From the NCBI GenBank assembly GCA_022768545.1, contig JALELV010000022.1, positions 1 through 64,000 on the forward strand: DNA of 64,000 nt. The letters run 5' to 3'. Both the position numbers and the translations under genes were made by a program. The notes under the pieces are model-generated. The model was not told where the DNA came from. It saw only the letters and a list, made by a program, of their open reading frames with translations, and searched no databases. Position 1 is the first letter of the stretch. Every line of letters begins with the position of its first letter. The DNA comes from Oscillospiraceae bacterium (GTDB lineage: Bacteria > Bacillota > Clostridia > Oscillospirales > Ruminococcaceae). Positions 15,522 through 24,164 of this stretch are shown here, one piece after another.

Positions 15522-17168
15522 ATGAAGAGAAACCAAAGGCTGCTGGCCGCTGTACTGCTGGCTGCGGCGCTGGCGGCACTGCTTTCCCTCACCGCCTTTG
15601 CAGAAGGGGAGGGCACCGAGTATGCAAGCCCGATGTACGGTACCTTCTGGGCCCTGATCCCGCCGGTGGTGGCGATCGTGCTGGCCCTCATCACCAAGGA
15701 GGTCTATTCCTCCCTGTTTATCGGCATCCTCACCGGCGGCCTGTTTTACGCGGGCTTTTCCCCGGTGCGGGCTCTGGACACCATTGTAAACGACGGGCTG
15801 ATCGCCGGGGTATCCGACAGCTGGAACGCCGGCATTTTCCTGTTCCTGGTGCTGCTGGGTATTATGGTAGCCCTTATCAACAAGGCAGGCGGCTCCGCTG
15901 CCTTTGGGCGCTGGGCGCAGAGGAGGATCAAGACCCGGGTGGGCGCCATGCTGGCCACCTTTGTGCTGGGCGTGCTTATCTTTGTAGACGATTACTTTAA
16001 CTGCCTCACCGTGGGCTCCGTTATGCGCCCCGTCACCGACGGACACAAGGTCTCCCGGGCGAAGTTTGCTTATCTGATCGACGCCACGGCAGCCCCGGTG
16101 TGCATGATCGCCCCCATCTCATCCTGGGCGGCGGCGGTCTCCGGCATGGTGGACGAGGGGGTATACAGTGGTATTGAGCTGTTTGTCCGGGCCATCCCTT
16201 ATAATTTTTATTCGCTGCTCACTTTTGTCTTTATTGTGGCGATGGTGGCGCTGAAGGTGGACTACGGCCCCATGCGGCTGCACGAGTGGAACGCCCAGAA
16301 CAATGGAGATCTTTTCACCTCCGGCAGTGTCGTCGGGAATGACGAAGGGCTGGAGGCCTCTGAGAGAGGCCGGGTTTTCGACTTGCTCATCCCCATCCTG
16401 TTTTTGATCGTGTTCTGCGTGGTAGGAATGATCTATGTGGGCGGCTTCTGGGACGGCGCCGACTTTATCTCTGCCTTTGGCAATACCGACGCCTCCGTGG
16501 GCCTGCCCTGGGGCGCCCTGATTGCCCTCATGGCCACCTTTATCTATCTGATCGCCCGCCGGGTGGTCACCTTCAAGGAGGCCATGGGTTGTGTCACCAA
16601 GGGCTTTGTGGCCATGGTGCCCGCCCTTCTCATTCTCACCTTTGCCATCACGCTGAAAAATATGACCGGCCTGCTGGGGGCAGACGCCTTTGTGGCCGGC
16701 ATGATGGAGGGAGCCGCGGCCGGGCTGCAAAACTTCCTTCCCGCGGTGATCTTCCTGGTGGCCTGCGGCCTTGCCTTTGCCACCGGTACCAGCTGGGGTA
16801 CCTTCGGGATCCTGATCCCCATTGTGGTGGCAGTGTTCCCTGCCGGCGGTGAGCTGATGATCATCGGTATTTCGGCCTGTCTGGCGGGTGCCGTCTGCGG
16901 CGACCACTGCTCGCCCATTTCCGATACCACCATCATGTCTTCCGCGGGCGCCCAGTGCGACCACGTAAACCATGTATCCACCCAGCTGCCCTATGCCGTC
17001 ACGGTGGCAGCGGTGAGCTTTGTGTGCTTTATCGCGGCCGGCGTCATCCAAAACGCGGTGATTTGCCTTGCCATGGGCGTGGCGCTGATCGTGGGCACCC
17101 TGGTGCTGATCAAAGTGATCCTGGGCAGTTCCGAACCCAGGAGAAAAGCGGCTCCGGTAGGAAAATGA
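15522..17168 (+). CDS. NhaC-family transporter under lysine control (LysW-type)
   Basis: The 548-residue protein has an N-terminal signal-like helix and about a dozen transmembrane segments. It carries the NhaC-superfamily signature CGDHCSPISDTTIMSSAG near residue 460. By family it would be called an Na+/H+ antiporter. The lysine riboswitch directly upstream makes a lysine transporter much more likely, as proposed for riboswitch-linked NhaC proteins called LysW. The start has GAGGAG about ten bases upstream. It is a single-gene unit with its own terminator. The family assignment is firm; the substrate is inferred from regulation. Confidence 0.88.
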   Translation: MKRNQRLLAAVLLAAALAALLSLTAFAEGEGTEYASPMYGTFWALIPPVVAIVLALITKEVYSSLFIGILTGGLFYAGFSPVRALDTIVNDGLIAGVSDSWNAGIFLFLVLLGIMVALINKAGGSAAFGRWAQRRIKTRVGAMLATFVLGVLIFVDDYFNCLTVGSVMRPVTDGHKVSRAKFAYLIDATAAPVCMIAPISSWAAAVSGMVDEGVYSGIELFVRAIPYNFYSLLTFVFIVAMVALKVDYGPMRLHEWNAQNNGDLFTSGSVVGNDEGLEASERGRVFDLLIPILFLIVFCVVGMIYVGGFWDGADFISAFGNTDASVGLPWGALIALMATFIYLIARRVVTFKEAMGCVTKGFVAMVPALLILTFAITLKNMTGLLGADAFVAGMMEGAAAGLQNFLPAVIFLVACGLAFATGTSWGTFGILIPIVVAVFPAGGELMIIGISACLAGAVCGDHCSPISDTTIMSSAGAQCDHVNHVSTQLPYAVTVAAVSFVCFIAAGVIQNAVICLAMGVALIVGTLVLIKVILGSSEPRRKAAPVGK

Positions 17169-17186
17169 CTGGGCCCAAAAGGCAAA

Positions 17187-17218
17187 GAAGGCTTCCCCCG
17201 GAGGAAGCCTTCTTTTTT
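17187..17218 (+). terminator. Intrinsic terminator of the transporter gene
   Basis: A 10-bp perfect stem (GAAGGCTTCC with GGAAGCCTTC), a 6-nt loop and six T residues. Confidence 0.9.
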
Positions 17219-17251
17219 ATCTGTGTTCTTTTGCAGAGGCGAGGGCGGGCC

Positions 17252-17854
17252 TTAAAATTCTTCCTCGGGCTCCCGCCGCAGGGCGGGGAAACGGGAGAGC
17301 AGCTCCCGGCGGCGGAAGCAGCCCTCTGCATGGTCGTTGATGACGCCGCAGGCCTGCAGATGGGAATAAATGGTGACCGGGCCCAGATAGGAAAAGCCGC
17401 GCTTCTTCAGGTCCTTCCCAATGCGGGCGGAGAGGGCGTTCCCGGCGGGGAGTGCCCCGGAGGAGTGCCCGGCATACAGGATGGGGCGTTCTCCCGCAAA
17501 GCTTTGAAGATAGCGCTGAAAGGAGCCAAATTCCTCCTGCACCCGGCAGAAGCAGCGGGCGTTTTGGATGACAGCGCGGACCTTGCGTTCCGAGCGGATC
17601 ATTCCCTCTGCGGCAAGGATCCGGCAGATATCCTCCTCCCCGAAGTTGGCCACTTTATGGGGATCAAAGCCCGCGAAGCAGGCGCGGAAGATCTCCCGTT
17701 TCTGCAGCATCATGTTCCAGTTCAGGCCGCACTGCATGGCCTCCAGCATCAGGAACTCAAACTGCTTTGGGTCGTCCTCCAGGGGGACGCCCCACTCTTC
17801 ATCGTGATAGCGCAGCAGTTTTTCGTTGCCGAGGCACCATGTGCATCGCTCCAT
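17252..17854 (-). CDS. tag: DNA-3-methyladenine glycosylase I
   Basis: The 200-residue protein excises 3-methyladenine from alkylated DNA (base excision repair). It has the Tag signature MERCTWCLGNEKLLRYHDEEWG and GVINDHAEGCF. The structural zinc ligands C4, H17, H175 and C179 fall at exactly the same positions as in E. coli Tag. It is the last gene of a minus-strand run with a GNAT acetyltransferase just upstream (17-base gap). Confidence 0.95.
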   Translation of the reverse strand: MERCTWCLGNEKLLRYHDEEWGVPLEDDPKQFEFLMLEAMQCGLNWNMMLQKREIFRACFAGFDPHKVANFGEEDICRILAAEGMIRSERKVRAVIQNARCFCRVQEEFGSFQRYLQSFAGERPILYAGHSSGALPAGNALSARIGKDLKKRGFSYLGPVTIYSHLQACGVINDHAEGCFRRRELLSRFPALRREPEEEF

Positions 17855-17871
17855 CGGCTGCCCTCCTTTTG

Positions 17872-18363
17872 TTAAAACTGATCCCAGAAATCAGAGAATT
17901 CTTTGGAAGAGATATCTGCCCCGCAGACCAGGATCTCGTAATCCTCTCCCCGCCACCGGTAGGAGATGCCGGATGCTCGGTACCCGAGGCGCAGATAAAA
18001 ACGCTTGCGGGCAAGGCGCTCCTCCTCGTTGCGGCTTTTGCCGCCGGGGCTTTCAATATCCGCCAAAAGGCGCTGGCCGGGAAACAGCTCCCGGACAAGG
18101 CTCAGGGCCCGTGTCCCATAGCCCCGGCCGCGAAACTCCTCCTCCACCGCAAAGAAAAGGATATGGGTGATGTCCCGCCAGGTGAGCAGCGAGAGAAAAC
18201 CGCAGAAGGTATCATCCGTATAGAGGGCAAAAAAGCTGCTGCCGGGCCGCTTTAAAAGCACCGGAAGGGGCATTCGCTCGTTTGCGGGAAAGTTGCGCTC
18301 CATGAGGGCGGATATTTTGGGCAGGTCGGAAAAGCTTTCGTCAACAGGCACTGCCTGAAGCAT
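17872..18363 (-). CDS. GNAT family N-acetyltransferase
   Basis: The 163-residue protein shows the GNAT acetyl-CoA-binding motif in FFAVEEEFRGRGYGTRALSL (about residues 69-88) and the following beta-alpha elements ending in ARKRFYLRLGY. The substrate is not predictable. The GAGGAG upstream of the ATG is good. It lies between the MATE pump and tag on the minus strand, probably in the same transcript. Confidence 0.82.
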   Translation of the reverse strand: MLQAVPVDESFSDLPKISALMERNFPANERMPLPVLLKRPGSSFFALYTDDTFCGFLSLLTWRDITHILFFAVEEEFRGRGYGTRALSLVRELFPGQRLLADIESPGGKSRNEEERLARKRFYLRLGYRASGISYRWRGEDYEILVCGADISSKEFSDFWDQF

Positions 18364-18384
18364 GGGAATCCTCCTCTTTTAACT

Positions 18385-19716
18385 TTAAAAGTATTGATAC
18401 CGGCCCCGCTTGAAAAGCAGAAAGGCCACGGTGATGGTGAGGGCGGCAAGCTCTGCCGCGATGGTGGCGGCCCAGATCCCGTCCATTCCCCAGAGATAGG
18501 GGAGGATGATCACGCTGCCCGACTCAAAAACCAGGGTGCGCAGAAAGGAAATAGCGGCCGACGCCGCCCCGTTGTTGAGGGCGGTAAAGAAGGCGGAGCC
18601 AAAGATATTGAAACCGGAAAACAAAAAGGAAATGGCGTAGATCCGCATACCGTGGACGGTGATACGGAGAAGCCCCTCGTCGTACCCCACAAAAACGCCG
18701 GAGATAGATGGGGAGAGCAGAAAGCAGGAAAGGGCCATAGCCACGCCGATGGAACCCATGAGAAGGAGGCTTTTGCGCAGGAGATTCTGCAGCTCCCCGG
18801 TGTTGCCGGCGCCGAAATGGAAGCTGACGAGCGGCGCGCTTCCCACGGAATAGCCGATAAAAACGGCGGCGAAGGCAAAGCTGATGTACATCACCACGCC
18901 GAAGGCCGCCACACCGTCCTCCCCGGCCAGCCGCAGGAGCTGGAAGTTGTACAGGGTGGTCACCACCGAGGCGGCGATATTGCTCATCAGCTCGGAGGAA
19001 CCGTTGGCGCAGGTATGAAGAAGCACACTGCCGTAAAAGCGGGTTTTGCCCAGGCGGAGCAGGCTGCTGTTTTTTCGGGCAAAATAAAAAACAGGGATCA
19101 GTCCCCCGGCAGTCTGGCTCAGGGCGGTGGCAATTGCCGCGCCTGCAAGGCCCCAGTGGAATATCGCCACAAAAAGGGCGTCCAGCACGATGTTGGTGCA
19201 GCCCGCGGTCACAGTGACCGCAAGGCCCAGCTTGGGCTTCTCCGCCGTGACAAAAAAGCTTTGGAATACATTTTGAAGGATGAAAAAGGGAAGGGCAAGC
19301 AGAATGATCCTTCCATAGAGAATACAGTTTTCCAGCATTTCCCCTTCGGCTCCCAGCAGGACAGCGACGGGCCGCACCAGAAAAAAGCCCAGGGCGGCGA
19401 GCAGCACACCCCCGGCCGCCGCAGTGTATACCAGCAGAGAAAAATAGCGGTTTGCTTCGACGGGCTCTCCCGCACCCAGAGTTTTGCCCACAATGGCGGA
19501 GCCGCCGGTGCCGACCATGAAGCCCAGTGCCCCCAGCACCATCAGCAGAGGGAAGATGAGGTTGACAGCTGCAAATGGGGTCTTGCCCACAAAGTTGGAG
19601 ACAAAAAGCCCGTCCACCACGCTGTAGATGGAGGTGAAGATCATCATGACAATGGAAGGCAGCACAAAGCGGAGCAGGCGGGAATAGGTAAAATGGTCGG
19701 ATAAACGGATCCTCAT
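18385..19716 (-). CDS. MATE family efflux transporter
   Basis: The 443-residue protein has about twelve transmembrane helices in the two-fold MATE arrangement, including the early ITS-like segment YSVVDGLFVSNFVG and the motif GTGGSAIVGKTLGAG. It would export drugs or cationic metabolites using a Na+ or H+ gradient. The start at 19716 has AAGGAG upstream and lies four bases after the stop of the MarR gene, so regulator and pump are co-transcribed. A much longer in-frame extension upstream would overlap marR and was rejected. Confidence 0.88.
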   Translation of the reverse strand: MRIRLSDHFTYSRLLRFVLPSIVMMIFTSIYSVVDGLFVSNFVGKTPFAAVNLIFPLLMVLGALGFMVGTGGSAIVGKTLGAGEPVEANRYFSLLVYTAAAGGVLLAALGFFLVRPVAVLLGAEGEMLENCILYGRIILLALPFFILQNVFQSFFVTAEKPKLGLAVTVTAGCTNIVLDALFVAIFHWGLAGAAIATALSQTAGGLIPVFYFARKNSSLLRLGKTRFYGSVLLHTCANGSSELMSNIAASVVTTLYNFQLLRLAGEDGVAAFGVVMYISFAFAAVFIGYSVGSAPLVSFHFGAGNTGELQNLLRKSLLLMGSIGVAMALSCFLLSPSISGVFVGYDEGLLRITVHGMRIYAISFLFSGFNIFGSAFFTALNNGAASAAISFLRTLVFESGSVIILPYLWGMDGIWAATIAAELAALTITVAFLLFKRGRYQYF

Positions 19717-19720
19717 ACAT

Positions 19721-20182
19721 TTACTCCTTGCATTTGGAAGATTTACTGCGGGTCTCGAAGGAGACACACAGGCTGTCGCTGAAGCTTTCCAGGGCAGAGA
19801 CGAAGGCGGGGTCGTGGCTTTGCAGGGTGTCGGACATGGCCTCACTTTCCGCCGCATAAAGCTCGGCCAGCTTCTCACGGGCCAGAGCACGCCCGGAAGG
19901 GGTCAGGCAGATCCGGCGTTCCCGCTTTTGTCCGGGCACAGCCTGCAGGACGACGTACCCGGAGGCCTCACACTCCTTGATGATGGTATTCAGGGTGGTT
20001 TTGGGGATCAGCCATTCCTCACAGATCTGCTTTTGGGAATGGACGCGCCCGTCGTCCAATGCATACAGCAGATCCAGCGTATTGCTTTTAAGGCCCAGAT
20101 CCTTGGAAAAACGGTAATAGGCACCGTCGATACGGTTGACGGCGATCATGACGCGGCGGATGAGGTCACGGGTCCCGGGCAT
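19721..20182 (-). CDS. MarR family transcriptional regulator
   Basis: The 153-residue protein has a central winged helix-turn-helix (HSQKQICEEWLIPKTTLNTIIKECEASG region, about residues 48-75) and a wing with GQKRERRICLTPSG (about 83-96). These are typical of MarR dimers that repress drug-efflux genes until a ligand binds. It is the first gene of a MarR-MATE operon. Its promoter is bracketed by two related palindromes that are very likely its own operators. The start at 20182 has GGGGGGAG upstream. Confidence 0.88.
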   Translation of the reverse strand: MPGTRDLIRRVMIAVNRIDGAYYRFSKDLGLKSNTLDLLYALDDGRVHSQKQICEEWLIPKTTLNTIIKECEASGYVVLQAVPGQKRERRICLTPSGRALAREKLAELYAAESEAMSDTLQSHDPAFVSALESFSDSLCVSFETRSKSSKCKE

Positions 20183-20201
20183 ATCGCTCCCCCCTTTTAA
20201 T

Positions 20202-20217
20202 AATCCGAATTCGGATT
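20202..20217 (-). promoter_or_regulatory. Downstream MarR operator palindrome
   Basis: AATCCGAATTCGGATT is a perfect 16-bp palindrome between the predicted start site and the marR ATG. It shares the core CGAATTCG with the second site, and the centres are 31 bp apart, about three helical turns, so two dimers would bind the same DNA face. Confidence 0.78.
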
Positions 20218-20227
20218 TGATGAGTGG

Positions 20228-20256
20228 ATTATAGTACGAATTCGTACCAATGTCAA
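20228..20256 (-). promoter_or_regulatory. Consensus promoter for marR-MATE
   Basis: On the minus strand: TTGACA, a 17-base spacer, TATAAT, a perfect sigma-A consensus. Strong promoters of this kind usually need repression, which fits the palindromes in the spacer and just downstream. Confidence 0.93.
20234..20247 (-). promoter_or_regulatory. Spacer MarR operator palindrome
   Basis: GTACGAATTCGTAC is a perfect 14-bp palindrome lying entirely between the -35 and -10 boxes. A bound regulator would block RNA polymerase directly. Confidence 0.8.
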
Positions 20257-20270
20257 GAAGGATTTGAGAC

Positions 20271-20304
20271 AAAAAAGGAGCCGCCGCCCAAAGGCGGCAG
20301 CTCC
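20271..20304 (-). terminator. ychF terminator
   Basis: On the minus strand, GGAGCTGCCGCC pairs with GGCGGCGGCTCC (one mismatch) across a TTTG loop and is followed by TTTTTT. It ends ychF only about 15 bases before the marR -35 box, insulating the two units. Confidence 0.87.
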
Positions 20305-20342
20305 ACGGCTGTTTCAGGAAGGTCTTTGGATGGAAACGGCGC

Positions 20343-21437
20343 TTACACGTTAAACCTGAAGAGCACCACGTCGCCATCCTGGAATACATATTCTTTGCCC
20401 TCGGAGCGGACAAGCCCTTTTTCCTTGGCGGCGGCCATGCTTCCGCAGGCGATGAGGTCGTCGTAGGCGATCACCTCCGCCCGGATGAAGCCGCGCTCGA
20501 AGTCGGAATGGATCTTTCCGGCGGCCTGGGGGGCCTTGGTACCCTTTTTGATGGTCCAGGCCCGAACCTCCTGCTTGCCGGCGGTGAGGAAGGAGATGAG
20601 CCCCAACAGCTCGTAGCCTGCCTGGATCAAGCGGTCGAGGCCGGACTGGTGCAGCCCCAGATCCTCCAAAAACATGGCTTTGTCTTCTTTGGACATGTCG
20701 CTGATCTCTTCCTCCAGGCGAGCACAGATGGGCAGCACCTTGGAGCCCTCGGCCTCGGCGATGCGGCAGACCTCCCGATAGTAACGGTTATCCTCCATGG
20801 CGCCGGAAAAATCCTCCTCGCTCATGTTGGCGGCGTAGATCACCGGCTTGCCGGAGAGCAGGGATACGGAGGACACGATGGCCTGGGCGTCCTCGTCGCA
20901 CTGGAAGGTGCGGGCGGTTTTTCCCTCCTCCAGGTGGGTCTTGAGGGCGGTGAGGACCTCTGCCTCGTAGAGGTATTTTTTATCGGCTTTGGCGGCCTTT
21001 TGGGCCTTGTCGATGCGGCGCTCCAGGATTTCGATATCGGAGAAGATAAGCTCCAGGTTGATGGTCTCAATATCCCGGGCAGGGCCGATCTCCCCGTCCA
21101 CGTGGATGATCTCGGTGCTCTCGAAGCAGCGCACCACATGGATAATGGCGTCCACCTCCCGGATATGGGAGAGGAACTTGTTGCCCAGGCCCTCGCCTTT
21201 GGAGGCGCCCTTTACCAGGCCGGCAATATCGACAAACTCGATGACGGCGGGGGTGTATTTGTCCGGGTCGTACATTTTTGCCAGCACATCCAGGCGGGCG
21301 TCCGGTACGGCTACAACGCCCACATTGGGCTCGATGGTGCAGAAGGGGTAGTTGGCGGATTCCGCACCGGCATTGGTGATGGCATTGAAAAGGGTGCTTT
21401 TCCCTACATTGGGAAGGCCCACGATACCTAATTTCAT
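20343..21437 (-). CDS. ychF: Redox-regulated ATPase/GTPase YchF
   Basis: The 364-residue protein is a YchF (OLA1) family P-loop NTPase. It starts MKLGIVGLPNVGKSTLFNAI (G1 loop), continues with the DIAGLVKGASKGEGLGNKFL block, a helical insertion (about residues 130-180), and ends with the TGS-like domain containing RAWTIKKGTKAPQAAGKIHSDFERGFIRAEV. YchF preferentially uses ATP and associates with ribosomes. The ATG at 21437 gives the canonical N-terminus and has AAAGGA upstream. It is a monocistronic minus-strand unit. Confidence 0.96.
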   Translation of the reverse strand: MKLGIVGLPNVGKSTLFNAITNAGAESANYPFCTIEPNVGVVAVPDARLDVLAKMYDPDKYTPAVIEFVDIAGLVKGASKGEGLGNKFLSHIREVDAIIHVVRCFESTEIIHVDGEIGPARDIETINLELIFSDIEILERRIDKAQKAAKADKKYLYEAEVLTALKTHLEEGKTARTFQCDEDAQAIVSSVSLLSGKPVIYAANMSEEDFSGAMEDNRYYREVCRIAEAEGSKVLPICARLEEEISDMSKEDKAMFLEDLGLHQSGLDRLIQAGYELLGLISFLTAGKQEVRAWTIKKGTKAPQAAGKIHSDFERGFIRAEVIAYDDLIACGSMAAAKEKGLVRSEGKEYVFQDGDVVLFRFNV

Positions 21438-21533
21438 GGCAATGATCCTTTCTTTTTGCGGAACACGCCGTCCCGCGGGATATTTTTGATTTTTGCCCAA
21501 AGTGGCTGTACAAAAGGGCTTTTCTAAACTATA

Positions 21534-21562
21534 ATTATACATAGAACCGCCGGGTCAGACAA
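21534..21562 (-). promoter_or_regulatory. ychF promoter
   Basis: On the minus strand: TTGTCT, a 17-base spacer, TATAAT. It lies about 100 bases upstream of the ychF ATG. Confidence 0.75.
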
Positions 21563-21718
21563 GGGGAGTTTACGAAATCTCCCGAAAAGGTTTAAGATTT
21601 TTTAACCTTTCCTGGGCGGGGAAAGGTATAATGAAAAACAGAATGGGCACCTGCCGTGCCCGCGGCCGCCGGCCGGGGCGGGGATGGGCGAAAGATAAGA
21701 ATACAGGAGGGCGAGGAC

Positions 21719-22411
21719 ATGTCAATGGGAAAGATCATGGTGGCAGATGACGATAAGAACATCTGCGAGCTGCTGAGGCTGTACCTGGAAAAGGAAGGAT
21801 ATCAGGTGATTTTGGCAAACGACGGAGAAGAAGCTCTGGAGCGGTTTTCCGCCGAGACGCCGGACATCATTCTGCTGGATGTGATGATGCCGAAGCTGGA
21901 CGGCTGGCAGGTGTGCAGGGAGATCCGCAAAAAATCCGACTGCCCGATCATCATGATCACCGCAAAGGGCGAGACCTTTGACAAGGTTCTGGGCCTGGAA
22001 CTGGGGGCGGATGACTATGTGGTGAAGCCCTTCGACGCAAAGGAAATCGTGGCCCGCATCAAAGCAGTGCTCCGCCGCACGGGCAAATCCACCGCGGAAA
22101 ACAACATCAAGGAAGTTTCCTACGATAAGCTGGTGGTCAATATGACCAAGTACGAACTCAAGGTGGATGGCAAGGTGGTGGATACTCCGCCCAAGGAACT
22201 GGAGCTTTTGTTCCATCTGGCCAGCAACCCCAACCGGGTGTATACCCGGGATCAGCTTCTGGACGAGGTGTGGGGCTTTGAATATTACGGAGATTCCCGC
22301 ACGGTGGATGTCCATGTCAAGCGCCTTCGGGAAAAGCTGGAGGGCGTTTCGGATAAATGGAGCCTCAAGACCGTGTGGGGCGTGGGATACAAATTTGAAG
22401 TGAAGGAATGA
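21719..22411 (+). CDS. Response regulator, OmpR/PhoB family
   Basis: The 230-residue protein has an N-terminal receiver domain (acidic pocket D10-D12, phospho-acceptor D54 in LLDVMMP, lysine in VVKPF). Its C-terminal winged-helix DNA-binding domain has the OmpR hallmark PPKELELLFHL and SRTVDVHVKRLREKL. The ATG at 21719 has AGGAGG eight bases upstream. The sensor kinase gene follows 106 bases later, so the pair forms a two-component system. A TATAAT at 21627-21632 is a plausible -10. The signal and regulon are not visible. Confidence 0.93.
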   Translation: MSMGKIMVADDDKNICELLRLYLEKEGYQVILANDGEEALERFSAETPDIILLDVMMPKLDGWQVCREIRKKSDCPIIMITAKGETFDKVLGLELGADDYVVKPFDAKEIVARIKAVLRRTGKSTAENNIKEVSYDKLVVNMTKYELKVDGKVVDTPPKELELLFHLASNPNRVYTRDQLLDEVWGFEYYGDSRTVDVHVKRLREKLEGVSDKWSLKTVWGVGYKFEVKE

Positions 22412-22517
22412 CGCCGGCCGGTTTGGGGCCGGACGGCCCAAAGCCTGTCTGCAGTGTCCGGCTTTGATCCGCCCGGCCCCATATTTTGGCCGTTCCGGAA
22501 CGAGGAGAGAACGGGCT

Positions 22518-23972
22518 ATGCAAAAAAATTTATTTACCAAATGGTTTTCCATCTGCGCCTCCATTATTTTAGCCAGTATCCTGGTGCTGGGGGTCATCCT
22601 GTTGGCTTTTGCCTCCCGGTATTTCAAGATGGATAAGCTCAAGGTGCTCTCCCGCTACGCGGGCCAGGCGGCGACGCTTACAACTCTGGACTATCAGCAG
22701 TACGACTATCAATATGTTAACCAGAACACCATCTACACGGGCTTTTCTATTTTGGGGGACGCCATCGAAGCCACCATTTTTCTGACCGACTCCACCGGAA
22801 AGACCCTTGTCTGTACGGAAAACGAGGCTGCCTGTCCTCATCTGCAGTATCTCGTGCCGTCGGATATTCTGGCCCAGGCGAAGAAGGGGGAGTACCGGGA
22901 GACCGGGAAGCTGGGCGGGATCTATAAAAACACCATGTATACCGTTGGGGTTCCGGTCACTGTGCCGGGCGGGCAGACGGCGGGATATGTGTTCGTATCC
23001 TCTTCCGCGGAGGCACTTACTTTTTTTCTCATTGAGATCCTCAATATGTTTGCCATCAGCTCCCTTACCATTATCGTCATTGCGTTTATCGTCATTTATT
23101 TTGTCACAGCCAAAATGGTGAAGCCCCTGCGGGATATGCTCAAGGCCACCAAGAGCTTCTCCGACGGAGATTTTTCCATCCGGGTGCCGATACAGAGCTA
23201 CGACGAGATCGGCCAGCTTGCGATTGCTTTCAACAACATGGCGGGGTCTCTGGCAAGCTTGGAATCGGTGCGCCGGAGTTTTGTGGCCAATGTGTCCCAC
23301 GAGCTCAAAACGCCCATGACCACCATCGCCGGCTTTATCGACGGGATCCTGGACGGGACCATCCCTCCGGAGAAGCAGGACTATTACCTGAGGATCGTAT
23401 CGGAGGAGGTCAAGCGCCTGGCGCGGCTGGTGCGCTCCATGCTCAACATCGCCAAGATAGAGGCGGGGGAAATGAGCATCAACCTCTCAGATTTTGACAT
23501 CAACGAAGTGGTCTGCCGTGTCATTTTCAGCTTTGAGCAGAAAATAGAGGCCAAGCATCTGGAGGTGCGGGGGCTCGATGTGGAAAAGACCATGGTCACG
23601 GCGGACCCGGACCTGATGCATCAGGTGGTATACAACCTGATGGACAACGCCGTCAAGTTTGTCAACGAGGGTGGCTATATCGAGATCCTCTACGCCAAAG
23701 AGGGCGGGATGATCTTTACCACGGTGCGCAACTCCGGGCAGGGGATCTCCAAGGAGGACCTGCCAAAGGTGTTTGAACGGTTTTATAAAACCGATAAATC
23801 CCGCAGTATCGATAAAAACGGCGTGGGGCTGGGGCTGCACATCGTGCGCTCCATTGTCAAGCTCCATGGCGGGGACATCTTTGTCCGCAGTGAGGAAGGG
23901 CAGTACTGTGAGTTTGTGTTCTCTCTTCCCGCGGCGTCCTCTGCGCCCCATGCCAAGCGCAAAACGGAATGA
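22518..23972 (+). CDS. Sensor histidine kinase
   Basis: The 484-residue protein has a transmembrane helix at residues 10-33, an extracellular sensor domain (about 34-170), a second helix (about 175-200) and a HAMP linker. The dimerisation/phospho-acceptor segment is ANVSHELKTPMT (H261) and the HATPase domain carries N, G1 and G2 boxes (NLMDNAVKF, GQGIS, GVGLGLHIV). It would phosphorylate the adjacent OmpR-type regulator. The start at 22518 follows GGAGAG. The extracellular domain is not one I recognise. Confidence 0.92.
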   Translation: MQKNLFTKWFSICASIILASILVLGVILLAFASRYFKMDKLKVLSRYAGQAATLTTLDYQQYDYQYVNQNTIYTGFSILGDAIEATIFLTDSTGKTLVCTENEAACPHLQYLVPSDILAQAKKGEYRETGKLGGIYKNTMYTVGVPVTVPGGQTAGYVFVSSSAEALTFFLIEILNMFAISSLTIIVIAFIVIYFVTAKMVKPLRDMLKATKSFSDGDFSIRVPIQSYDEIGQLAIAFNNMAGSLASLESVRRSFVANVSHELKTPMTTIAGFIDGILDGTIPPEKQDYYLRIVSEEVKRLARLVRSMLNIAKIEAGEMSINLSDFDINEVVCRVIFSFEQKIEAKHLEVRGLDVEKTMVTADPDLMHQVVYNLMDNAVKFVNEGGYIEILYAKEGGMIFTTVRNSGQGISKEDLPKVFERFYKTDKSRSIDKNGVGLGLHIVRSIVKLHGGDIFVRSEEGQYCEFVFSLPAASSAPHAKRKTE

Positions 23973-24164
23973 CCGGCCTTTGTACAAAAAATACCCGGCG
24001 GCAGGTTAAAAACCGTTCACAAAAGCAATAAAAGATTTAAGCGGTGTTTATTTTATTTTCATAAATGCTCTGTATAATAAAGCCACAGTTTGAAAAGGAT
24101 ACAAAAAACCGCCGGCCGGACAGCGGCAAACAGCCTGGCCGCGATGCACAGGAGGAACCTGATT

